From contig JAAYPF010000248.1 of NCBI GenBank assembly GCA_012519925.1, positions 1 to 43,951 of the forward strand: a DNA stretch of 43,951 bases, read 5' to 3'. The notes below the pieces were generated by a model. That model searched no databases. It saw only the letters and a list, made by a program, of their open reading frames with translations, and was not told the DNA's origin. Positions 19,157-28,344 of the stretch are shown here, piece by piece; positions within the stretch are counted from its first letter, which is position 1, and each line of letters opens with the position of its first letter. This DNA comes from Clostridiaceae bacterium. Its GTDB lineage: Bacteria; Bacillota; Clostridia; Acetivibrionales; Acetivibrionaceae. The position numbers and the translations under genes are program-made.

Positions 19157-19197
19157 ACAAAAAATCTGCAACTTCGTATTTTTTGCAGATTTTTTAT
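19157..19197 (-). terminator. Terminator of the LtaS-like gene
   Basis: AAAAATCTGCA / TGCAGATTTTTT stem (19160-19170 with 19184-19195) with T-run on the minus strand, about 30 bases past the stop codon. Confidence 0.85.
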
Positions 19198-19225
19198 AGA
19201 ACAAGAAATTATACACTAGATTAAA

Positions 19226-21112
19226 CTACCTATCAAATTTCATTTTCCCGAACGCATTTTTTTCTAAAATCAGATCGGAGATTCTCAATTCCTCTAGATA
19301 TTGCTTTATTTGTTGGTCATATGCCGTTCTATCAAGCTGCTTACCACTGTTAAAATCATAAATTTTATCTTCGTCACTAAAATAATAAACCTCATCGGTT
19401 ACAAAGGAACTGTTTCGTAAAACGGCATAACCTTTAGGATTATTAAGCAAATCTTTTCCTAATACATAATAATCATCCAGCCCCATTAGATTCATAATTG
19501 TAGGGCCTATATCCATCTGTCCACCAGTTTTCTGAATAACTTGACTTTCTAAGCCTTGACATCTTATTATCACAGGAACTTTCTGAAGCTTTGCCCAATC
19601 CAACTTACTGTCACTTTTGTTAAGCAATTTGAGTAAATCCCCTGCTTGTTCCTTAGGAAGCCCGTGGTGATCTCCATAAATCACCAAAAGACTATTGTCA
19701 TATAGACCTTCTTCCTTCAATTTTTCTATAAAACGTCCTATAGCAGCATCGGCATAATTTTGAGCTTTCAAATAGTTGCCAAGATAGGTTTTGTCATATT
19801 CTCCAACATCAAAATCCTGCTTATCATCAAAATATGAATATGGATGATGACTTGATAGAGTTACTAAGAAGGAGTAAAACGGTTTACTTTTATCAATAAC
19901 ATCTAGAGTTTGTCTGTAAAACGAGTCATCACTTAAAGCCCATCCGCCCCAACCAATGTATTCATCCATAATCATATCACTTTGGCTTATAAAATCATCA
20001 AAACCGATAACCTTATACATTTCCGTCCTATTCCAAAAACTTGGTCCGTAAGCATGGGCAGCATAGGTTGTATATCCTGACTCTTTCAGTAATATAGGTA
20101 GAGAATTAAAATTGTTAGTAGCAAATCTGAAATAGGCTGCACCTTCCTTTGCAGGATATAAGGAATTGTTTGTCATAAACTCTGCATCAGAAGTATTGCC
20201 CCCCGCAACTTGAACATATATATTCTCAAAGTATGCACTTTCATAAAGCAAACTGTTTAAATTAGGCGTAACTTCCTTTCCCTTTACCTTTAGACCTATA
20301 ACAAACTCTTGCAACGCCTCAACCTGTATAACTATCAAATTCTTTCCCTTTGCTATACCGTTGTAATATCCCTTTGAATTTCCACTTTTATTATCTAAAT
20401 AGGCTCTAATATCCTGTTCCTCTTCACTGCTTAACCTCTTATCCCTCAAAAAATTCTCTGTAATATATTTTTTAGCATCATAATAATGAAAATATCCGAT
20501 ACCAAAATTCTTTACAATATAATTATTGTCATAAATAGAAAAGTCGTTTTGACCTTTGGCAATTGTAAAACTTGTCACACCTAAGACCACCGCTACCACC
20601 GAAATTATTAGACGGCTAAGAAAAGAGCTTTTTAATGCCTTCTTTCTAAACACAATAGAGTATAATAAAAATAGTGGTAAATCAAAAAAATACAAAACAT
20701 CACTTCTTCGGAGCAAACTTGTAATACTGTCTCCTACAGAGCCTAAAAATCTTGCGTTGGATAATACCGGAACGGTTATAATTGTATTATAATACCTAAA
20801 ATACACTGCATCGGCGAAAAAAATCAACGAGAGAAGAATATTCGCTATAAGAAAAAGTACTTTGTTCCTAGAATAAAAAATAAATAAAATCGCAAAAAGT
20901 ATTAAAACAAAACCTACACTTGATAAAACCATAAATATATTAACTTTAGAAAGAAGCGGTGTAAAACTTATATTCATCTGAAACTGCATAAATACAGCTT
21001 TACAAAGTATAGCCGCTGCAAAAATGACTATATAGATAAAATCAAACAAATTAAACTCTTTAATTATACCGGTAAAAAGATTAGGTTTTAGTCTTTCTAT
21101 CTTAGCATCCAT
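19226..21112 (-). CDS. LtaS-like sulfatase-family phosphoglycerol transferase
   Basis: A 628-aa polytopic enzyme. About five N-terminal membrane helices (roughly 20-190) are followed by a large extracellular sulfatase-fold domain. Metal and catalytic signatures include LIVIQVEALQEF (Glu), GGNTSDAEF (nucleophile Thr), AAHAYGPSFWNR, LSSHHPY and VIYGDHHGL (Asp-His pair). This is the architecture of lipoteichoic acid synthase, which polymerises glycerol phosphate from phosphatidylglycerol. ATG at 21112 follows GAGGGG; the open extension to 21175 lacks a ribosome site. The exact substrate in Clostridia of this group is not settled. Confidence 0.88.
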   Translation of the reverse strand: MDAKIERLKPNLFTGIIKEFNLFDFIYIVIFAAAILCKAVFMQFQMNISFTPLLSKVNIFMVLSSVGFVLILFAILFIFYSRNKVLFLIANILLSLIFFADAVYFRYYNTIITVPVLSNARFLGSVGDSITSLLRRSDVLYFFDLPLFLLYSIVFRKKALKSSFLSRLIISVVAVVLGVTSFTIAKGQNDFSIYDNNYIVKNFGIGYFHYYDAKKYITENFLRDKRLSSEEEQDIRAYLDNKSGNSKGYYNGIAKGKNLIVIQVEALQEFVIGLKVKGKEVTPNLNSLLYESAYFENIYVQVAGGNTSDAEFMTNNSLYPAKEGAAYFRFATNNFNSLPILLKESGYTTYAAHAYGPSFWNRTEMYKVIGFDDFISQSDMIMDEYIGWGGWALSDDSFYRQTLDVIDKSKPFYSFLVTLSSHHPYSYFDDKQDFDVGEYDKTYLGNYLKAQNYADAAIGRFIEKLKEEGLYDNSLLVIYGDHHGLPKEQAGDLLKLLNKSDSKLDWAKLQKVPVIIRCQGLESQVIQKTGGQMDIGPTIMNLMGLDDYYVLGKDLLNNPKGYAVLRNSSFVTDEVYYFSDEDKIYDFNSGKQLDRTAYDQQIKQYLEELRISDLILEKNAFGKMKFDR

Positions 21113-21361
21113 ATACTGACCCCTCATACAACAAAATTTAATTAATAACAAATATAAGCCTAAATGATATTTCAAAAAAAATCAAGTGAGTTTTTATGGA
21201 TATAATTAAGTATACGAAAGTTATACTCTAATATAGAATATATGTTTTTAGATTTGCAAGATGTCAAAAGCTTCAATGCTTAAGAAGTGTGCTTCTTAAT
21301 ACAGGCTATTTTTATAAATGGAATATAGAAAAAGAATTGAATAGGACTCCTTAATAAGAAA

Positions 21362-21838
21362 TCAGATTTTATCTCCACAAAATGGGCATAAGAAATTTTT
21401 GTTACTCAAAGTGACATCAACAAATTTGTCACACTGTTTGCAATATTTTTTTACCTCATAGCTATCAGAATCATCGTATTTCTTTTCGCTTTCAGTAGAT
21501 ATACTTTCTAAAACCATTTTTAAATCATCCTTGCCTATCGGCATCCTAATTACTGCACTAACCTTATTTCGGTCAAAATCATTGATATCAATGGCATTGC
21601 TTGAGGATATTACAATTTTAATGTTAGGGTATTGAATTTTAATAACCGCTGCGAGTTGATCCCCATTAATTTCCTTCATAACATAATTTGTAATTATAAC
21701 ATCGGGACAAAAATTATGTACGGCTGCTATTGCATTATATTCGTCAGTTACACTAACCTCATAATTGATAGAAGTCAACATATCCTTCATAACTTCATTT
21801 TGGAGTCTACTATCATTTATTAATAGAACTTTTTTCAT
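21362..21838 (-). CDS. Degenerate response-regulator receiver with C-terminal zinc ribbon
   Basis: A 158-aa protein. Residues 1-115 have the CheY fold (KKVLLINDS start, CPDVIIT strand, KIVISSS, VSAVIRMP). The phospho-acceptor Asp is replaced by Asn51 (DVIITNYVM) and the conserved Lys before Pro by Met99; only Asp9 of the acidic pocket remains. After a charged linker (115-130), Cys133-x2-Cys136 and Cys151-x2-Cys154 form a probable zinc ribbon. No output DNA-binding domain and no kinase nearby. ATG supported by GGAG 9 bases upstream. Probably a phosphorylation-independent protein-interaction module; partner unknown. Confidence 0.85.
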   Translation of the reverse strand: MKKVLLINDSRLQNEVMKDMLTSINYEVSVTDEYNAIAAVHNFCPDVIITNYVMKEINGDQLAAVIKIQYPNIKIVISSSNAIDINDFDRNKVSAVIRMPIGKDDLKMVLESISTESEKKYDDSDSYEVKKYCKQCDKFVDVTLSNKNFLCPFCGDKI

Positions 21839-21921
21839 ATAGCTTATCTCCTGTACATGAAAATTTATTTATGTTTTTCCAACAAACACCCGTACCATTA
21901 TATTATATCATATACTTATAC

Positions 21922-22599
21922 TTAATTCATACCTATTGGACACACCTTCATACAAACACCACATACCGAACCTCTTCCTATATGTTTGAATTTCGAGTTC
22001 ATATAGTCACTACACGCTTTTGCGTCAACGATATCACTCCTGCTACACATTTTTGTCCAACAGTTTCCGCTTAAAGCCATAGCAGGACAACTCCTAACGC
22101 ATCTGTTACAGTCCCCGCATTGACTAGGCATTATAGAATTATTACAACTTATCTCCATATTAGTAAGTATTGTACCTAGCCGAACTCTCGGACCGCATTT
22201 TGGACTAATAAACAATCCACTCTTCCCTATCCATCCCAAACCTGCTTTTACAGCTGCAGTCTTATGAGGAAAAATTGCTGAGTACTTCTCGCTCATATCA
22301 TTAACGGTTTGAGAGGCGGGTACCGCCAATACCTTATATCCTTTTTCCTGAATCATAAGAAGCCCTTTAAGGGTAATCTGATCTATAAGTGCATTTACCG
22401 TCCTATAGTGATGAAAATAAGTATACGTCGGTTTATCTGTTATCTCATCAATAATAAAATCGGAAAGTCTGACTACAATTGTTATAGCAAATTTCAATTC
22501 TTTCAGCTTTTCCGGGAGTTCTTCGTATACATTGGAGTATCCTACTAAGGATGCACCAGCCTGCTTTAAACTTGTTTCAAGTTCATTAATAAACGCCAA
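21922..22599 (-). CDS. QueG-like iron-sulfur protein (double 4Fe-4S)
   Basis: A 225-aa protein related to epoxyqueuosine reductase QueG. The central HKTAAVKAGLGWIGKSGLFI and LGTILTNMEI match the QueG corrinoid/substrate region, and the C-terminal half carries a ferredoxin motif CGDCNRCVRSCP and a second cluster motif CGVCMKVCP, with further Cys between. QueG itself is longer (about 350-380 aa, often with C-terminal HEAT repeats), so this is a short paralogue, common in Clostridia and of unproven substrate. Start is TTG with AGGAG 9 bases upstream. A structured 200-base leader precedes it. Cytoplasmic redox protein. Confidence 0.75.
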   Translation of the reverse strand: MAFINELETSLKQAGASLVGYSNVYEELPEKLKELKFAITIVVRLSDFIIDEITDKPTYTYFHHYRTVNALIDQITLKGLLMIQEKGYKVLAVPASQTVNDMSEKYSAIFPHKTAAVKAGLGWIGKSGLFISPKCGPRVRLGTILTNMEISCNNSIMPSQCGDCNRCVRSCPAMALSGNCWTKMCSRSDIVDAKACSDYMNSKFKHIGRGSVCGVCMKVCPIGMN

Positions 22600-22630
22600 A
22601 ATTCAATTCTCCTATCTATATATCATAAAT

Positions 22631-22774
22631 ATTTGCATAAGCAAATGCAGTTAAAACATCCGAATTTACAAGCTAGAAACCAAATTTCCTCAATATGTGA
22701 ATCAAAATACATTCTTGCAATACCCGAAATTTGGCAATTCAAAAAACCCTTACATAATAAGGCTTTGTTTGAAT
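22631..22774 (-). promoter_or_regulatory. Structured leader upstream of the QueG-like gene (candidate cis-regulatory RNA)
   Basis: Three hairpins follow one another on the minus strand. First, ATTCAAA...TTTGAAT (22774-22768 with 22743-22737) enclosing CCTTA/TAAGG and ending in six T. Second, a perfect 9-bp stem CCAAATTTC/GAAATTTGG (22734-22726 with 22688-22680) around a 37-base loop. Third, ATTTGC/GCAAAT (22646-22641 with 22636-22631). The first resembles an intrinsic terminator. No good ORF covers this 370-base gap (22600-22969). No known riboswitch class recognised. Confidence 0.4.
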
Positions 22775-22969
22775 CTTCTACTTCTATAATATAATACCAT
22801 AGCACTAATAATTTTCATAGACACTTTATATGTTGCAATATCTATAATCCACGAAAATATATAGCTCATTTTGAAAAACAAATACGGGCAATATGGTCTA
22901 TACTAAATGACTATGTTATAATGTTTTATGAGGTCTAAAGCTCGAACTAGATACAGTGGAGGTAAACTA

Positions 22970-23506
22970 ATGCGTACATTAAAAAATAAAGAACTTGCTG
23001 AAAACAAGCTTATACTTCTATATATAATACATATGGCAAATATGCCTATAAGCAATCTGCAAATCACAAAGATAATTCTTGAAAATCAGTTTATGAATTA
23101 CTTTATTTTCCAACAGTTCTTAAATGAATTATGTGAACTTGAATATTTATCCTCAAATATAACAGATAATAAGACTTTTTATACTATAACAGCATCGGGA
23201 AAACAAACATTAGATTACTTTACAAATCATATACCTCTAGATGTCAAGAATAATATTGACAGAAGTATGCACGAAATTAGAAAAAGAATTAAAAATGAAA
23301 CTTTAGTTAAAGCAGACTACAAACCCGAAAGCGAAAATGAATTTATTGTTAAATGTCAGGTACATGAAGATAACTTTTCCCTTATTGATTTGGAAATATC
23401 CGTTGGAACAAAAAGTGATTGTAACACCATCTGCGAAAACTGGAAAAAGTTTTCCAATCAAATATATGGGGAAATACTTGAGAGTTTAATAAAGAAAAGG
23501 GAATAA
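22970..23506 (+). CDS. DUF4364 family protein (predicted winged-helix regulator)
   Basis: A 178-aa protein. N-terminal helical region (NKELAENKLILLYIIHMANMPI...TKIIL), a wing-like stretch (YLSSNITDNKTFYTITASGKQTLDYF) and a C-terminal alpha/beta part (VKADYKPESENEFIVKCQV) match the clostridial DUF4364 family, thought to be DNA-binding. ATG at 22970 follows GTGGAGGT; the open extension to 22928 is rejected. It is alone on the plus strand among minus-strand genes, with its own terminator, so it is transcribed independently. Target unknown. Confidence 0.75.
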   Translation: MRTLKNKELAENKLILLYIIHMANMPISNLQITKIILENQFMNYFIFQQFLNELCELEYLSSNITDNKTFYTITASGKQTLDYFTNHIPLDVKNNIDRSMHEIRKRIKNETLVKADYKPESENEFIVKCQVHEDNFSLIDLEISVGTKSDCNTICENWKKFSNQIYGEILESLIKKRE

Positions 23507-23510
23507 TAAT

Positions 23511-23536
23511 AGGGGCATTTTCAGCCCCTTTTCTAT
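23511..23536 (+). terminator. Terminator of the DUF4364 gene
   Basis: AGGGGC / GCCCCT stem with a 7-base loop followed by TTTTCTAT, four bases past the stop codon. Confidence 0.8.
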
Positions 23537-23559
23537 AGTCCATGTATAATTTTTTGCTC

Positions 23560-23850
23560 TTATGGTAGCACTAATACCTTATTCTCTTTTGACTCCTTAT
23601 ATATCACAAACTTATTGCCTATAATCTGAACTACTTCAGAGCCAGTTAGTTCAGCCACCTCATTACAAATATCACGGGTGTCCTCGGCTGAATTTTTCAG
23701 AACCGACACCTTGATAAGCTCCCTAGCTTCTAGTGCTTCATTAAATTGTCTAACCATATTCTCATTAATTCCGCCTTTACCCACCTGAAATATAGGCTCA
23801 ATACTATTGGCTAAACTTCTTAAATAACTACGCTGTTTTCCTGTTATCAT
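23560..23850 (-). CDS. yhbY: YhbY-type ribosome assembly RNA-binding protein
   Basis: A 96-aa CRS1/YhbY (CRM) domain protein (B. subtilis YqeI family) that binds pre-50S particles. Signatures: MITGKQRSYLRSLA, IFQVGKGGINENM (GxxG loop), ALEARELIKVSVL and VVQIIGNKFVIYKES. Homologues begin at MxTGKQ, so ATG at 23850 is taken; ATG at 23859 would sit almost on the GGAGGAG. Downstream of obg on the same strand with the 62-aa CxxC gene between, consistent with a ribosome-assembly group. Confidence 0.92.
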   Translation of the reverse strand: MITGKQRSYLRSLANSIEPIFQVGKGGINENMVRQFNEALEARELIKVSVLKNSAEDTRDICNEVAELTGSEVVQIIGNKFVIYKESKENKVLVLP

Positions 23851-23929
23851 TAATTTCATTCTCCTCCAAAATAATTACATAATATTATATACTCTTTTGT
23901 CTCACTCTAAGAGGCGTAATAAAAACTTT

Positions 23930-23988
23930 AGGCATCTAGCCCTTACGTTTTTGCTTTTTCGTTTCACTTCAAGAAGCGTAATTAATAA
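23930..23988. repeat. Intergenic repeat, copy B (with a partial copy at 23889-23926)
   Basis: Related over its length to 17714-17774 (16 of the first 21 positions agree by eye) and ending CACTTCAAGAAGCGTAATTA. A shorter tandem relative ends CTCTAAGAGGCGTAATAAAA at 23926. Non-coding, between yhbY and the 62-aa gene. Confidence 0.5.
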
Positions 23989-24015
23989 TAGGGATAGAAA
24001 AATCTATCCCTTCGA

Positions 24016-24204
24016 TCACACTTCAACCTCTTTTCGGCTTTTTCTTCTATGGACCTCGTAATTAGGTTGCCCCTTCTTCCAGCCTGTTCTACTCTTTTCG
24101 ATAACTTGTGATGTTGCTTCCTCATTCAGTACAAAGTCGTTTTTCATTGGACAATAATAAGCTGCACTGCCGATTTTACAATTTTCACATTTTAGGCATT
24201 CCAT
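24016..24204 (-). CDS. 62-aa Cys-rich hypothetical protein
   Basis: N-terminal Cys3, Cys6, Cys9 and Cys18 (MECLKCENCKIGSAAYYC) suggest a small metal-binding knuckle. The rest is polar and basic at the end (HRRKSRKEVEV), compatible with RNA or ribosome contact. ATG at 24204 with AAGGG very close and GGAG 13 bases upstream, so initiation is not ideal. It lies between obg and yhbY, all minus strand, which hints at a ribosome-related role. No family recognised. Confidence 0.6.
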   Translation of the reverse strand: MECLKCENCKIGSAAYYCPMKNDFVLNEEATSQVIEKSRTGWKKGQPNYEVHRRKSRKEVEV

Positions 24205-24372
24205 AACCCTTACTAAAACTCCTTCATTATTATAATACAGTTTGTTATATATATATTTTACATCACAAAATGTATGTTTGTCTAGTAGTTCTTTTTTCCC
24301 ATCTTTACTTAAAACACTCCTATACCGACAAAATAATAAGCTATTTTTAGTTTAGAAATCACCTTATAGGTA

Positions 24373-25677
<1,305 letters not shown>

Positions 25678-25719
25678 CTATTTTTAATTACTTTATATAG
25701 TATAACTCGTATATAAAAT

Positions 25720-25748
25720 TAAAATCCCGGTATTTACCGGGATTTTTT
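25720..25748 (-). terminator. Terminator of the rplU-prp-rpmA transcript
   Basis: AAAATCCCGG / CCGGGATTTT hairpin with a short A/T loop, 58 bases past the rpmA stop codon and before obg. Confidence 0.85.
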
Positions 25749-25805
25749 AAACTTATAAGACTTTTGTTTGTCAAAACAGGTTTGACAAAAATCAGTTATA
25801 TTTCG

Positions 25806-26084
25806 TTAAGCTGAAATTATGCTGACCTGTTTCCTATCCTTACCTAATCTTGAGAACTTAACCCTACCATCTGTTAATGCAAACAATGTGTCATCCTTGC
25901 CTTTACCTACATTAACACCGGGATGAATTTTTGTTCCTCTTTGCCTTACAATGATGTTCCCAGCTGTAACTAGCTGACCATCACCTCTTTTAACTCCCAG
26001 CCTTTTCGATTCACTATCACGGCCGTTTCTTGAGCTTCCGACCCCTTTTTTATGAGCAAAAAGTTGTAAATCAACTCTAATCAT
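25806..26084 (-). CDS. rpmA: Ribosomal protein L27 with cleavable N-terminus
   Basis: A 92-aa large-subunit protein. The Firmicutes form carries an N-terminal extension, here MIRVDLQLF, removed by Prp before Ala10 of [15 protein letters not shown]; the new N-terminus reaches the peptidyl transferase centre. RRGDGQ-like [20 protein letters not shown] and [11 protein letters not shown] confirm the family. It lies 3 bases after the gene for its processing protease. Confidence 0.97.
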   Translation of the reverse strand: MIRVDLQLFAHKKGVGSSRNGRDSESKRLGVKRGDGQLVTAGNIIVRQRGTKIHPGVNVGKGKDDTLFALTDGRVKFSRLGKDRKQVSIISA

Positions 26085-26087
26085 CGG

Positions 26088-26417
26088 TCACACCTCCTCG
26101 TCTATCACCAATACATAATCTTCATAGGTCAATTGCAATTGTTTAAAACCTACAACTATGGTTTCAAGTATTATACTGACTTTTTCCTTTAATTCTGGCG
26201 AAAGGTCAGTCGGTACAGAGCAAATCATATAACCGTCCTCTATACCATAACTCTTAATTCCAACCAATTCATCAAGTGCATTTATGCCAGTATATGCAAC
26301 TGTAGATACCGCAGAACAAACAATGTCCTTACCTGCCTGCGCAAATCCTGCATGTCCCTCAACTATATACTGCCAAATAAATCCACTTTTATCTCTTACT
26401 ATATTTATAGTAATCAT
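26088..26417 (-). CDS. prp: Ribosomal-processing cysteine protease Prp
   Basis: A 109-aa protease that removes the L27 N-terminal extension. Catalytic His22 in VEGHAGFA and Cys34 in DIVCSAVS match the numbering of S. aureus Prp, which supports the ATG at 26417. A TTG two codons upstream (26423) also fits the AAGGT ribosome site. Sits between rplU and rpmA, the standard Firmicutes order, with gaps of 14 and 3 bases. Confidence 0.95.
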   Translation of the reverse strand: MITINIVRDKSGFIWQYIVEGHAGFAQAGKDIVCSAVSTVAYTGINALDELVGIKSYGIEDGYMICSVPTDLSPELKEKVSIILETIVVGFKQLQLTYEDYVLVIDEEV

Positions 26418-26431
26418 TTTCAACCGTTACC

Positions 26432-26743
26432 TTAAGCGTTAATCTTTTCGATTTGTACTTTTGTATATGGCTGTCTGTGTCCACTCTTTCTCCTATAGCC
26501 TTTCTTAGGCTTATACTTGAAAACAATGATTTTCTTATCTTTACCGTGGTTTAGCACTTTAGCTTGAACAGTCGCACTTGAAACGTAAGGTGCACCAAAA
26601 TCCACCTTGTCACCGTTTGAAACTGCTACAACCTTGTCAAAAGTCACAGAAGCACCTTCATCTTGAGCTAATCTCTCAATAAAAACAACTTCACCCTCTT
26701 GAACCTTGTACTGCTTTCCACCTGTCTCGATAATTGCGTACAT
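26432..26743 (-). CDS. rplU: Ribosomal protein L21
   Basis: A 103-aa large-subunit protein: [18 protein letters not shown] at the N-terminus and [19 protein letters not shown] at the C-terminus. ATG at 26743 with GGGAGGT 7 bases upstream; the frame also opens at a GTG at 26752 within the leader. First gene of rplU-prp-rpmA, preceded by a leader RNA that probably controls the operon. Confidence 0.97.
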   Translation of the reverse strand: MYAIIETGGKQYKVQEGEVVFIERLAQDEGASVTFDKVVAVSNGDKVDFGAPYVSSATVQAKVLNHGKDKKIIVFKYKPKKGYRRKSGHRQPYTKVQIEKINA

Positions 26744-26841
26744 ACTATACACCTCCCTACCCAGTCTCGCCAGCTAAGGCAGCAGAAAAATTCATTTACT
26801 GCATTTTAAGACCTATACCGTGCGGCTACCACGCAATTTTA
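26744..26841 (-). promoter_or_regulatory. L21 leader (candidate ribosomal-protein autoregulatory RNA)
   Basis: The 98 bases between rng and rplU contain, on the minus strand, GTGGTAGCCGCACGG, then CTGCTGCCTTAGCTGGCGAG and CTGGGTAGGGAGGTG up to the ribosome site. These conserved-looking blocks resemble the Firmicutes L21 leader known to lie before rplU-ysxB-rpmA. Identified from memory of the motif, not from a covariance search. Confidence 0.6.
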
Positions 26842-28335
26842 TCATAATAATGATTCTATGTCAATCTCCTTTATTTTCATTTCCTCATTTTTGACTTCTT
26901 CTGACTCTTTAATCACAATTTTTTTATTAAAAGTACTTTCAATCCTCTTAAGATTTTCACCATTTTCACCTAACAAAATACGTGCAACCGAAGGATGTAC
27001 CTCCACTTGAATTGCATTTGCAATAGTTTTTGTAAAGTATTTGCTTATCTCTTTCTCGACATTTCTAGCTATTGATTCGGGTGAAAGTATCTTACCTGTA
27101 CCATCACAGAGAGGACAATCATATAACACAGTAGAAGCTAAACCCTCTCTCACTTTTTTTCTTGTCATTTCTATCAAGCCAAGTCCTGTCATTCCCACAA
27201 CAGTTGTCTTAGTCCGATCCTTTTTTAGTGCCTGCTTTAGCGTATCAATAATTTGTTTTTGATGTTCTATTTCATGCATATCAATAAAGTCAATTATTAT
27301 TATACCGCCAATATCTCTAAGCCGGAGCTGTTTAGCAATCTCTTTGGCAGCATCTATATTTGTCCTTAATACAGTATCTTCAAGATTATTGTTTCCTACA
27401 TATTTTCCTGTATTTACATCCACAACCGTAAGTGCTTCGGTCCTTTCTATAATCAGATATCCCCCACACTTAAGCCATACCTTCTTTGAGAGAGCTCTTG
27501 AAATCATAGAATCTATCTGGAAATGCTCATATAAATCAATATTCTTATTAAAACATTCTACTCTAAGCTTCAGAGCCGGCGATGACATCTCAACAAGCTC
27601 AAGTACTTTATTGTATTCCTGCCTGTCGTTGATAATAAATTTATCGATATTCCAAGTGAATATATCCCTCACAGCTCTGTAAATAATATTTAAGTCTTTG
27701 TGAATACATCTAGGTACAGGACCGCTATGTTCGCTTTTCTTTATCTTTTCCCATAATTTAACCAAGAAGTTAATATCGTTTTTGAAGTCCTCTTCCCTTT
27801 TCCCCTCGGAAACTGTTCTGACAATCAAGCCCATGTTTTTAGGTTTTACCTTCTCTGCTATCTTCTTTAGCTTTGCCCGTTCGTCTTCGTCTTCTATTCT
27901 TCTTGATATACCGATATAATCTGCGTTAGGAAGAAGAACTAGCTGCCTTCCTGGAAGAGTTATATGTGTAGTTACCCTCGGACCTTTAGTACCTATTGGT
28001 TCTTTTGTGACTTGTACAGTTATTTCCTGACCCGGTCTTAATATCTCCTCAATGTTATAACTCTTCATATCACTGTACATTTCTTCTTCATCTTCGGTGA
28101 ATTCTTTTTGCGACACAGCGTCTCCAACATATAAAAAGGCATTTTTTTCATACCCGATATCTATAAAGGCCGCCTGCATACCGGGTAAAACGCTGCTAAC
28201 TTTCCCCCTATAAATATTCCCTACCAGTCTTTCCGAATCATTTCTCTCAATAAATACTTCTACAAGATCCTTGTCTTCTAAAAGTGCTACTCTTCTCTCG
28301 TTAAGACCCACATCTACAATTATCTCACTAACCAT
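26842..28335 (-). CDS. rng: Ribonuclease E/G family protein
   Basis: A 497-aa endoribonuclease. N-terminal S1 domain (about 35-120; GNIYRGKVSSVLPGMQAAFIDIG), a DNase I-like catalytic core with ALTVVDVNTGKYVG and GIIIIDFIDM (metal-binding Asp), and the zinc-link CPLCDGTGK near 410. Full length for RNase G and without the long RNase E tail. GAGGTGG ribosome site. Lies 9 bases downstream of the DUF2344 gene and directly upstream of the L21 leader, a conserved clostridial order that links RNA processing to ribosome synthesis. Confidence 0.93.
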   Translation of the reverse strand: MVSEIIVDVGLNERRVALLEDKDLVEVFIERNDSERLVGNIYRGKVSSVLPGMQAAFIDIGYEKNAFLYVGDAVSQKEFTEDEEEMYSDMKSYNIEEILRPGQEITVQVTKEPIGTKGPRVTTHITLPGRQLVLLPNADYIGISRRIEDEDERAKLKKIAEKVKPKNMGLIVRTVSEGKREEDFKNDINFLVKLWEKIKKSEHSGPVPRCIHKDLNIIYRAVRDIFTWNIDKFIINDRQEYNKVLELVEMSSPALKLRVECFNKNIDLYEHFQIDSMISRALSKKVWLKCGGYLIIERTEALTVVDVNTGKYVGNNNLEDTVLRTNIDAAKEIAKQLRLRDIGGIIIIDFIDMHEIEHQKQIIDTLKQALKKDRTKTTVVGMTGLGLIEMTRKKVREGLASTVLYDCPLCDGTGKILSPESIARNVEKEISKYFTKTIANAIQVEVHPSVARILLGENGENLKRIESTFNKKIVIKESEEVKNEEMKIKEIDIESLL

Positions 28336-28344
28336 GTTTCCACC

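Noticed and set aside
21277-21296. Perfect TTAAGAAG-TGTG-CTTCTTAA hairpin
   Set aside because: No T-run follows on either strand and it has no clear gene to serve; possibly a protein-binding palindrome, but evidence is too thin to annotate.
22623-22805. 60-aa minus-strand ORF with several Cys
   Set aside because: No ribosome site, no recognisable domain, and it overlaps the three-hairpin leader of the QueG-like gene.
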